In this document: positions 1 to 6,496 of the stretch, piece after piece
Numbering within the stretch: the stretch's first letter is position 1
Layout: the number at the start of each line of letters is the position of its first letter
From: Geobacter sp. UBA6802
GTDB lineage: Bacteria > Desulfobacterota > Desulfuromonadia > Geobacterales > Pseudopelobacteraceae
Direction of reading: 5' to 3'
Assembly: GCA_002452325.1 (NCBI GenBank)
Contig: DKFG01000047.1
Location: 1-18,062 of the forward strand
Length of the DNA: 18,062 bases
Position numbers and translations under genes: made by a program
The notes under the pieces: generated by a model
The model's input: only the letters and a program-made list of their open reading frames with translations
The model's database searches: none
Told to the model about the DNA's origin: nothing

Positions 1-803
1 AAGGCACCTTCTATTTCTGCCTGGGGCCGGACCATACCGGTCGGGCCCTGCGCCGTATCTTTACCCACAAAGGGTTTCTGCAAAAGGCGCTGCGTTCCGG
101 CGCACCATCGGCATACGGCCTCAAGACCATGCTGTACGGCGTGCTGCTTCCGGGACCGATCATCCACAAAAAATGCGCCGATATCATGCGTCAGACAGAA
201 CAACAGGGTCATGAGGTGGGGATTCATGCCTGGAACCATACCAACTGGCATGACTTTCTGATCAAAAGCGACCTTCGCTTTGTTAAATCAGAACTGGGAC
301 AGGCTGCCAAAGGGTTTCAACAGGTCTTTGACCGGCTGACCACCACCACGGCAGCGCCGGGCTGGACCGTTTCACCTGACTCGCTGGCCCTGCAGGATCA
401 GATGGGGCTTTCATACTGCAGCGACAGCCGGGGCAGTCACCCTTTTTATCCGGTGATGAACGGCCAGCGTTTCAGCACTCTGCAGATCCCCACTACCCTG
501 CCCACAGCCGATGAACTGCTGGGCCGCGATGGCCTGACCCCGGACGATCTGCCGGACTACTACCTTAAACAGCTGAAGCCGGGTCTGAATGTACTGACCA
601 TCCATACCGAACTGGAAGGGGGAGTGATCCGCACCTCCTTCAGCCGTCTGCTGGAACTACTCACCCAAAACAACATCCCCTGCATCAGTCTGGCCGAGGC
701 TAGGGCACAGATTGCCGTTGCTCCGGCCTGTCAACTCAGTATGGGGATGATTGAAGGACGTTCCCTGCCGGTGGCGCTGCAGGGTGACGAGGTGGCCCCA
801 TGA
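1..803 (+). CDS. arnD: ArnD-type polysaccharide deacetylase (lipid A Ara4N pathway deformylase), 5' end outside window
   Basis: This is the C-terminal 266 residues of a NodB-fold deacetylase; the frame is open from base 3, so the gene starts upstream of the window. The visible part follows E. coli ArnD as I remember it: a GPDHTGRALRR segment (GPDNMGRHLWR in ArnD), the metal-site motif EVGIHAWNH (EVGLHAWDH), an APGW segment, SDSRGSHPF (SDCRGAMPF), TLQIPTTLPT, and the C-terminal TIHTELEGG (TIHAEVEG). Known role of the family: deformylation of undecaprenyl-phosphate-4-deoxy-4-formamido-L-arabinose at the cytoplasmic membrane, which supplies Ara4N for lipid A and resistance to cationic peptides. 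The stop overlaps the next gene as ATGA, implying translational coupling. The remaining arn genes would be expected upstream. The family is secure; the exact substrate is inferred from the resemblance to ArnD. Confidence 0.88.
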   Translation, partial: GTFYFCLGPDHTGRALRRIFTHKGFLQKALRSGAPSAYGLKTMLYGVLLPGPIIHKKCADIMRQTEQQGHEVGIHAWNHTNWHDFLIKSDLRFVKSELGQAAKGFQQVFDRLTTTTAAPGWTVSPDSLALQDQMGLSYCSDSRGSHPFYPVMNGQRFSTLQIPTTLPTADELLGRDGLTPDDLPDYYLKQLKPGLNVLTIHTELEGGVIRTSFSRLLELLTQNNIPCISLAEARAQIAVAPACQLSMGMIEGRSLPVALQGDEVAP

Positions 804-1054
804 CGACCCCGCGCTTTTTTAAGGTAGAACGCAGTCAGCACGCCTACCTGACCTTTATCACTGAATCATACGAAGGGCTCTGCACGGTCAGTACGGTTGA
901 CAACAAGAATGGCATCATCCGGGTTCTGCCGTCTGAAGGGCAGGAACAGGATCTTGAGGGGTTGATTCGTGCCCTGCAGGAAGAGATCGGTATGGAGGAG
1001 GTTGTTGACGAAATGTGGCCCATGCCGCAGACCACTTCAACAAAACTTGCATAA
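800..1054 (+). CDS. DUF4911-like small protein of unknown function
   Basis: This is an 84-residue soluble protein with no signal peptide or membrane segment. It overlaps the end of arnD by four bases (ATGA), so it is probably co-translated with it. The sequence pattern (a beta-rich opening, F-I-T-E-S-Y-E-G-L, then T-V-D, then a leucine-rich helix ending IGMEEV) resembles the DUF4911 family that I remember from Geobacter and related bacteria. No catalytic motif is visible and I cannot give a function. The start is fixed by the overlap; no other start nearby fits. It lies at the end of the upstream cluster, with about 100 bases between it and the sensor genes. The family name is from memory and moderately uncertain; that the gene is real is much more certain. 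Confidence 0.72.
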   Translation: MTTPRFFKVERSQHAYLTFITESYEGLCTVSTVDNKNGIIRVLPSEGQEQDLEGLIRALQEEIGMEEVVDEMWPMPQTTSTKLA

Positions 1055-1156
1055 CGGATAATCGGGGGTACACTCTTACACAATTGTTTTCACGCACTCC
1101 AGTGGCATTTCAGGCAATCAACGGATGAGGAGCAGGAGATCTCCGGTGAAAAAGAA

Positions 1157-3976
1157 ATGATCCTCCAGAAGCTGCATCGATTTTTTTTCGGCACCCTGCG
1201 CCGTCAGTTGATCTTCGGTGTCGCAGCAGTTCATGCCCTGATGATGGCGCTATTCATTGGTGACCTGACTCTGCGGCAAAAGGCGCTGCTTTTGGAACGC
1301 CAGACCGATCAGGCGGTCGCTCTATCCACCTCCCTTGCCACCTCATCGGCTGGCTGGCTGGCCGCCAATGACCTTGCAGGACTACAGGAACTGGTCGAAG
1401 CGCAGCAACGTTACCCTGAACTGATTTTTGCCATGCTGGTTGACACAGAAGGTCGGATACTGGCAGACACCAAAACCTCCCGCCGTGGCTATTATCTGTA
1501 TGATTTGCCCCCTAATGCGCACCAGACCGTCATTTCACGCAGCCCCGCCCTGGTCGATAGCGTTGTTCCCGCCATGATCGGCAGCAGACAGGTCGGCTGG
1601 GCCCGGGTCGGCATCGGCCAGCAGGAGGGGAGCAGAAAGCTGGCGGAAATCACCCGGGACGGTGCGTTCTATGCCCTTGCCACCATCGTCATCGGGTCGA
1701 TCATCGCCTGGCTGATGGGCCGCCGGATTACCGGCAGGCTTTATCTCGTCCAGCAGACCATTGATGCGGTCAGCTCCGGCAACCGCCGTGTCCGCTCCTC
1801 AGTACCGGGGGATGATGAGGCCGCCGTCATGGCGCGGGAGTTCAACACCATGCTGGACCGGCTGGATACGCGGGATGTCGAGCTGCGCACCAGTGAGGAG
1901 CGCTACCGTTCGCTGATCCATAAAGTTCAGACCGCAATCGTGCTCCATGACGGCCAGGGCAGAATCCTGGACAGCAACCCCCTGGCTCAGGAACTGCTGG
2001 GGCTTTCTGCTGAACAACTGGCAGGCAGGGAGCTGATCAATCCGCGTTGGCAATTCCTGCGGGAAGATGGCTCCGCACTGCCAACAGAGGAATTACCGGT
2101 CAGCCGGGTCTTGGCCACCAGACAGGCGGTCAGAGACCTGATAACCGGCATCTACCATCCCGACGGGGAGCAGGTAACCTGGATGCTGCTGAACGCGGAA
2201 CCGGAATTTGACCAGACCGGCGCAATCATGCGGGTCATTGTCTCTTTTGTCGATATCACCGAACGCAAGCAGGCGGATCAGGTACGGCTGGCGCCGCTCC
2301 GCTTTTTTGAGAGCATGGACCGGATCAACCGGGCAATCCAGGGGACCGACGACCTTGAGCAGATGATGAGCGATGTACTGGATGCCGTGCTCACCATTTT
2401 CGGCTGCGACCGGGCCTTTCTGTTGTACCCCTGCGATCCCGAAGCCGCAACATGGCAGGTGCCGATGGAGCGTACCCATGCAGACTATCCAGGAGCAGGC
2501 GCCCTGGGAACGTCCCTGCCGATGACAACGGATGTTGCGGCAACGCTCCGTCTGCTGCTGGCTTCCGACGGTCCGGTCTCCTTTGGTCCCGGCTCGCCGA
2601 ATCCACTCCCCCCGGATGTTTCGGAACGTTTTGGCTTCAAGAGCTTTTTGTCGATAGCCATTCGCCCCAAGATCGGACTCCCCTGGCAGTTCGGTATCCA
2701 TCAGTGCTCCTATCCCCGCTCCTGGCCTGAAGAAGAACAACGTCTGTTCCAAGAGATCGGCAGGCGGCTGGCGGACGGCATGACCACCCTGCTGATCTAT
2801 CGTCATCTGCGGGAGAGCGAGGAACGTTACCGGCTGGTGTTCGAGAACTCGCCGGTCTCGATCTGGGAAGAGGATTTTTCCGAAGTACGGGCCTTCTTCG
2901 TGACGCTGCAAGCCAACGGCATTGAAGATATTGCGGCCTACTTCAATCAGCACCCCGAGGCGGTCAAGCACTGTGCTGAAAAGGCGCGTATTGTTGACCT
3001 CAACCGCAGCGCTGTGCTGTTGCATGGCGCCGATAGCAAGGAGGCGCTGCTTACCGGATTGCTCCAGACCTTTACCCCGGACTCACTTGACGCCTTCCGG
3101 CAGGAACTGATCTGTCTCTGGAACGGCGATACCCGGATGGAACGGGATGCCGTGGTAAAGACCCTGACAGGGGAGCCCCGTCAGGTAACGGTCAACTTTT
3201 CGGTCTGCCCCGGCTATGAGCAGAGTCTTGGCAAGGTACTGGTCTCGCTGGTGGATATCAGCGCTCGCAAGCGGGCAGAGGAGGAACTGCGTCAGAACCT
3301 GATTCAGCAACTGGCGCTCCTGGATGTCTACCAGAAGATGCCGACGGCCCAGGTACGCGAGATCATCGCCTTTGTCGTGGACAAATGCGTCAACCTGACC
3401 GGCAGCGTGATCGGCTTTGTGGGACTTATCAGCGACGACGACAGCTTTATGGAGACCCACCTGTGGTCGGTTAAGGCCATGGAAAACTGTCCTATCAATA
3501 CCCCGCTACGCTTCCCGCTCAGTGATGCAGGGCTCTGGGCCGAGCCGGTCAGACAGCGCCGCGTGGTCATCGTCAACGACTATGCGGCAGCCTATCCACT
3601 CAAGAAAGGCTACCCCCAGGGTCACCTTGAACTGACCCGTTTTATGGGGGTACCGGTGATCGACAACAACCGGGTGGTGGCAGTGGCAGGGGTGGCAAAC
3701 AAGCAGGAAGACTATGTCGAGTCGGATCATTACAAGGTTTCACTGCTGCTGAAGGGGATGTGGGACATCCTGAAACGGAAGTGGGCCGAGGAGGAACTGC
3801 GCACGCTCAACGATGAGCTTGAAGAGCGGGTACAGCAGCGCACCGCTGAACTGGCTGATAAAAACGAAGAACTGCAACGGATGAACAAACTGTTCGTCGG
3901 TCGGGAACTGCGGATGGTGGAGTTGAAGGAACGGGTCAGGAAATTGGAGGAACAGGCAGTTGAAAGCAACACCTGA
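1157..3976 (+). CDS. Kinase-less transmembrane sensor: HAMP-PAS-GAF-PAS-GAF with C-terminal FVGREL tag
   Basis: A 939-residue inner-membrane sensor. TM1 lies about at residues 17-37, the periplasmic domain at 40-167, TM2 at 168-188 and HAMP at 189-240. These are followed by PAS (246-375, ending in VDITERK), GAF (about 395-548), an unusual long PAS (551-705, ending in VDISARK) and a second GAF (about 725-870, containing AGLWAEPVRQRR). The last 60 residues are a charged coiled coil ending in FVGREL (913-918) and VELKERV (921-927). There is no H-box, no N/G-boxes and no GGDEF, EAL, MCP or DNA-binding domain, so the protein has no recognisable output. The ATG is the only in-frame start near the membrane segment; its ribosome site is weak (GAAAAAGAA). 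Fourteen bases separate its stop from the next ATG. I infer that it passes its signal to a kinase partner encoded nearby. Confidence 0.9.
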   Translation: MILQKLHRFFFGTLRRQLIFGVAAVHALMMALFIGDLTLRQKALLLERQTDQAVALSTSLATSSAGWLAANDLAGLQELVEAQQRYPELIFAMLVDTEGRILADTKTSRRGYYLYDLPPNAHQTVISRSPALVDSVVPAMIGSRQVGWARVGIGQQEGSRKLAEITRDGAFYALATIVIGSIIAWLMGRRITGRLYLVQQTIDAVSSGNRRVRSSVPGDDEAAVMAREFNTMLDRLDTRDVELRTSEERYRSLIHKVQTAIVLHDGQGRILDSNPLAQELLGLSAEQLAGRELINPRWQFLREDGSALPTEELPVSRVLATRQAVRDLITGIYHPDGEQVTWMLLNAEPEFDQTGAIMRVIVSFVDITERKQADQVRLAPLRFFESMDRINRAIQGTDDLEQMMSDVLDAVLTIFGCDRAFLLYPCDPEAATWQVPMERTHADYPGAGALGTSLPMTTDVAATLRLLLASDGPVSFGPGSPNPLPPDVSERFGFKSFLSIAIRPKIGLPWQFGIHQCSYPRSWPEEEQRLFQEIGRRLADGMTTLLIYRHLRESEERYRLVFENSPVSIWEEDFSEVRAFFVTLQANGIEDIAAYFNQHPEAVKHCAEKARIVDLNRSAVLLHGADSKEALLTGLLQTFTPDSLDAFRQELICLWNGDTRMERDAVVKTLTGEPRQVTVNFSVCPGYEQSLGKVLVSLVDISARKRAEEELRQNLIQQLALLDVYQKMPTAQVREIIAFVVDKCVNLTGSVIGFVGLISDDDSFMETHLWSVKAMENCPINTPLRFPLSDAGLWAEPVRQRRVVIVNDYAAAYPLKKGYPQGHLELTRFMGVPVIDNNRVVAVAGVANKQEDYVESDHYKVSLLLKGMWDILKRKWAEEELRTLNDELEERVQQRTAELADKNEELQRMNKLFVGRELRMVELKERVRKLEEQAVESNT
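3806..3937 (+). repeat. Sensor C-terminal module, copy 1 (44 codons)
   Basis: First of three ungapped 44-codon copies of a coiled-coil plus FVGREL-tag module at the C-terminus of the kinase-less sensors. By eye it matches copy 2 at 35 of 44 residues. Key pieces are ERVQQRTAEL, RMNKLFVGREL and VELKERV. Confidence 0.85.
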
Positions 3977-3990
3977 AAGGAGGCACCCGG

Positions 3991-5043
3991 ATGCAAACAA
4001 TCAGATTGCTGACATTGATTACACTGATGGTAATGGTAACGGCAGGCGGCGCATGGGCCAGGGAGTATCGCATTGGCGTGCTGTACTGGTCCAGCAACAT
4101 CCCCGGCCAGGTGGCCATGAGCAGGGGACTTGAGGATGAAGCCCGCAAGATCAATGCCCAGGCGCCAGCCAAAAACAGACCAACCGTCAAGCTGGAAATA
4201 CGAACTGCCGGGGACGGCGCAAACGGGATTGAAAACCAGATCCGCCAGATGCAGGAGCTGATCCGGGACAAGGTGGACCTGCTGATTGTGCAGCCCACCG
4301 ATAACGCGGCGTTGGCTGAACCGCTGCGTCTGGCCAACAAGGCCGGTATCAAGGTGGTTGCCTACGATCAATACATCAGCGGTGGTGCCCTGGCAGCCTA
4401 TCGGACCTCCGACAATTACCAAGCCGGCTATCTGGACGGCGAGTATATCGCCTCAAAATTCCCAAAAACAAAAGAACTGCGTGTGGTGCTGGTGGAATAC
4501 CCCCATGTCTCCTCCACGGTGGAGCGGGTCAACGGCTTTCTTGAGGCCCTTGAACAGGCCGGTCAAAAGTACAAGGTCTTGAAGTCATATACCGCTGTTG
4601 AACCTGTCGGCGGCGGCAAGGCCGGTGATAGTATCCTGAAGGACTTCCCGGTCCGAGGTTCCATCGACGTGATTTTTACGGTCAACGATGGCGGCGGGCT
4701 GGCGGTGGTGGATAAGCTGGCCAAGGCCGGTCGAAACGAGATCATGGTAGCCACTATCGACGGTGATCCTGCCTCAGTCAAAAACATCAGGGATGGACGA
4801 CTGACAGTGATCGATTCAGCCCAGTTCTGCGGCCCCCTTGGCGCCGAGGCACTAAAGGCAGGATATGCGCTGCTTAACGGCGATAAACCGCCCTATCATG
4901 CCTTGGTACCGGTATTCCCGATTACCAAGGAAACTCTAAAACAGTATCCCGGCTGGATGGGACCGATCCCACCAGCCTTTACCAAGCCTTGGAAGAGCCG
5001 AGTGTCGCAATGGAGCGGGGCGGTGCGTGTTGTCAAACACTGA
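3991..5043 (+). CDS. Periplasmic sugar-type substrate-binding protein (Peripla_BP type 1, RbsB-like)
   Basis: A 350-residue exported protein. It has a Sec signal peptide (charged start MQTIR, hydrophobic core to about residue 19, probable cleavage after AWA at 23) and then a type 1 periplasmic binding fold. Typical marks are the opening strand YRIGVLYWSS, the hinge-region stretch DLLIVQPTDNAALAEPL, GIKVVAYDQYI, FTVNDGGGLAVV and MVATIDGDP. The family binds sugars or autoinducer-like ligands. No permease or ATPase gene is present in the window, and the gene sits between two sensor genes. I therefore infer a sensory role like LuxP or TorT, presenting its ligand to a neighbouring sensor. The start is firm: a strong AAGGAGG lies at 3977-3983, seven bases before the ATG and directly after the previous stop. 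The ligand cannot be told from sequence. Confidence 0.9.
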   Translation: MQTIRLLTLITLMVMVTAGGAWAREYRIGVLYWSSNIPGQVAMSRGLEDEARKINAQAPAKNRPTVKLEIRTAGDGANGIENQIRQMQELIRDKVDLLIVQPTDNAALAEPLRLANKAGIKVVAYDQYISGGALAAYRTSDNYQAGYLDGEYIASKFPKTKELRVVLVEYPHVSSTVERVNGFLEALEQAGQKYKVLKSYTAVEPVGGGKAGDSILKDFPVRGSIDVIFTVNDGGGLAVVDKLAKAGRNEIMVATIDGDPASVKNIRDGRLTVIDSAQFCGPLGAEALKAGYALLNGDKPPYHALVPVFPITKETLKQYPGWMGPIPPAFTKPWKSRVSQWSGAVRVVKH

Positions 5044-5067
5044 AAATTCAGGGGATACAACTGCTTT

Positions 5068-6351
5068 ATGACTACCTCACGAAACCCGATTATCGACAGG
5101 GTGGACAGAAAACTTGCTTTCAGCTTCGGCGCCTTGACCCTGGTGTTGATGCTGCTGGTTACCAGTGTCTCAAGCTACCTGTTCATCTGGCTGCAATCAC
5201 GGGAAGAGGATCGCCTGGCCGGGGCGCTGGTCAGAATTGTCGGCGAATCGGTCAGCAAGGTCAGCTTTTCCGGCACCTACCACGCCCGCCTCTTTGTTGA
5301 AGAGATCAAGGCCAAAACCCCTGATATTGACGCTATTTCTGTTGAATCAAAAGATGGCCGGATCATTGCCCACAGCGATCCGGCCTACAACGGCAGGCCG
5401 GTGCTTGGCGAAGACCTTGCCTTGCTCAAGACATCTCTTGCGCGTAATACAACGGTGATTATCGAACGTGTCAACACGCGTGGCACAACGGAAAAGATCG
5501 TTGTGTTTCCCTATAGTGGCGGCATTGACACTGATATTGTTGGTGTTGTCCGGCTGGTGGTCAATGTAGACCAGACTCGTCAGGACCAGCAGTCCGGAAT
5601 TATCGGCATGCTGCTGATAACCGTGCTGCTCTCCTGCGTGGCTGTCTTCATCATCCTGCTGCTCAGCAGATATTTCGGTTCAGCCGTCAAGGAGCTGGCC
5701 ATGCAGTTGCAAGCCATTCTCGACAACTCACCGGCACTGATCTATGTGAAAGACCGCGAGGGACGCTATCAGTTCGTTAACAAGGCTTGGCGTGAGCTTT
5801 TTCATATCAGTGACGACAACGTCAAAGGCAAGACCGACCTTGAGCTGTTCCCGGAGGAAACCGCACGCCAGTCCATGGCAAACGACCGGCTGGTTATGCG
5901 TTCCGACACACCGTTAACAATTGAGGAGCAAGCCCCGGTTGGGGATGAGCTGCGCTATTATCACGGCACCAAGGTTGCCATTCGGGATGCAGACGGGAAT
6001 TCTTACGGATTATGCGGCATATCCACCGATATATCAGAGCGGAAAAAGACTGAAGAAGCAATGTATCTTCAGACGTTCATGCTTGCACAAGAGGTGGACA
6101 AACGGCGGATGGCACAGGAGAGTCTTCAGGAACAGTCTGTTTTGCTGGAGCATGAGATAGAGCAGCGGCGCAATGCGCAGGACGAACTGGAACAACTGAA
6201 CGAAGAGCTTGAACAACGGGTAGAGCAGCGCACCGCCGAACTGGAGGCCAAGAATAAGGAACTTGAACGAATGAACAAGCTCTTTGTGGGCCGGGAACTC
6301 AGGATGGCGGAGTTGAAGGAGCGGATCGCAGCCTGTGAAAGGTCGTCCTGA
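5068..6351 (+). CDS. Kinase-less transmembrane sensor: periplasmic domain-PAS-coiled coil with FVGREL tag
   Basis: A 427-residue inner-membrane protein. TM1 is about residues 18-42, a periplasmic domain of roughly 130 residues follows (45-176, with the single-Cache-like strand pattern ISVESKDGRIIAHSD), and TM2 is 178-200. One PAS domain spans 214-323, from ILDNSPALIYVKDREG to GISTDISERK. A long coiled coil (about 325-400) leads to FVGREL at 406-411 and AELKERI at 414-420, seven residues before the stop. There is no histidine kinase, GGDEF or other output domain. It begins 24 bases after the binding-protein gene, making the two a natural ligand-receptor pair (inference). The ATG has GGGGA about 12 bases upstream, a loose ribosome site. 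The Cache assignment is by appearance only; the membrane topology and PAS are clearer. Confidence 0.88.
   Translation: MTTSRNPIIDRVDRKLAFSFGALTLVLMLLVTSVSSYLFIWLQSREEDRLAGALVRIVGESVSKVSFSGTYHARLFVEEIKAKTPDIDAISVESKDGRIIAHSDPAYNGRPVLGEDLALLKTSLARNTTVIIERVNTRGTTEKIVVFPYSGGIDTDIVGVVRLVVNVDQTRQDQQSGIIGMLLITVLLSCVAVFIILLLSRYFGSAVKELAMQLQAILDNSPALIYVKDREGRYQFVNKAWRELFHISDDNVKGKTDLELFPEETARQSMANDRLVMRSDTPLTIEEQAPVGDELRYYHGTKVAIRDADGNSYGLCGISTDISERKKTEEAMYLQTFMLAQEVDKRRMAQESLQEQSVLLEHEIEQRRNAQDELEQLNEELEQRVEQRTAELEAKNKELERMNKLFVGRELRMAELKERIAACERSS
6196..6327 (+). repeat. Sensor C-terminal module, copy 2 (44 codons)
   Basis: Second copy of the coiled-coil/FVGREL module. By eye it is identical to copy 1 at 35 of 44 residues and to copy 3 at 36 of 44, with no gaps. 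Most differences fall in the coiled-coil half. Confidence 0.85.
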
Positions 6352-6391
6352 CGGCGCCGGATCTGCGGGCTGCCAATGTAGTGCTTCAGGA

Positions 6392-6487
6392 ATGGAGGAA
6401 AGCCATGAAAGCGATAGCAAGGCGTTTGTAGGTCGGGAGCTGAAGAAAATGCTTGCAGAACTTGAAAAGATGTCTGTACCGCACTAG
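6392..6487 (+). CDS. Tiny ORF encoding a free-standing FVGREL tag (possible small protein or gene remnant)
   Basis: This frame encodes 31 residues from the ATG at 6392: a short polar lead (MEESHESDSKA), then FVGREL, KKM and LAELEKM, then the end. FVGREL is identical to the tag at the C-terminus of the flanking sensors. The frame is open further upstream to a GTG at 6335, which would give 50 residues and overlap the previous gene by 17 bases. Ribosome-site evidence is mixed. AGGA touches the 6392 ATG. AAGGAG lies 13 bases before the GTG. The best site, GGAGG at 6394-6398, instead serves an ATG at 6405 whose frame closes after eight codons. Moving from that frame to the tag frame takes a one-base shift, so this may be a frameshifted small gene or the tail of a decayed sensor. 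The motif match is clear; that it is translated is uncertain. Confidence 0.5.
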   Translation: MEESHESDSKAFVGRELKKMLAELEKMSVPH

Positions 6488-6496
6488 GGGGCATTC

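Noticed and set aside
1047..1074. TTGCAT-N16-TACACT as a promoter for the first sensor operon
   Set aside because: The -35 matches only three of six bases and the -10 four of six. A promoter is expected in this gap but I cannot place it with confidence.
1103..1118. Sigma-54-like TGGC...GC element upstream of the first sensor
   Set aside because: The GG and GC doublets are 10 bases apart rather than the 12 needed, and the T-tract is missing.
1135..1144. Perfect 10-base palindrome GGAGATCTCC just upstream of the first sensor
   Set aside because: It has no loop to form a hairpin and no second copy, so an operator role is only speculation; chance is likely.
2093..3025. 310-codon open frame on the minus strand inside the first sensor gene
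   Set aside because: It lies antisense to clear GAF and PAS domains and its translation shows no recognisable motif. It is a shadow of a GC-rich coding strand.
3730..4422. 230-codon minus-strand frame spanning the end of the first sensor and the binding-protein gene
   Set aside because: It opposes two well-supported genes, crosses their ribosome site, and contains long serine/arginine runs typical of antisense coiled-coil DNA.
6405..6431. Eight-codon ORF (MKAIARRL) behind a perfect GGAGG site
   Set aside because: It is too short to call as a gene. It is mentioned with the tag ORF because it may mark a frameshifted start or a leader peptide.
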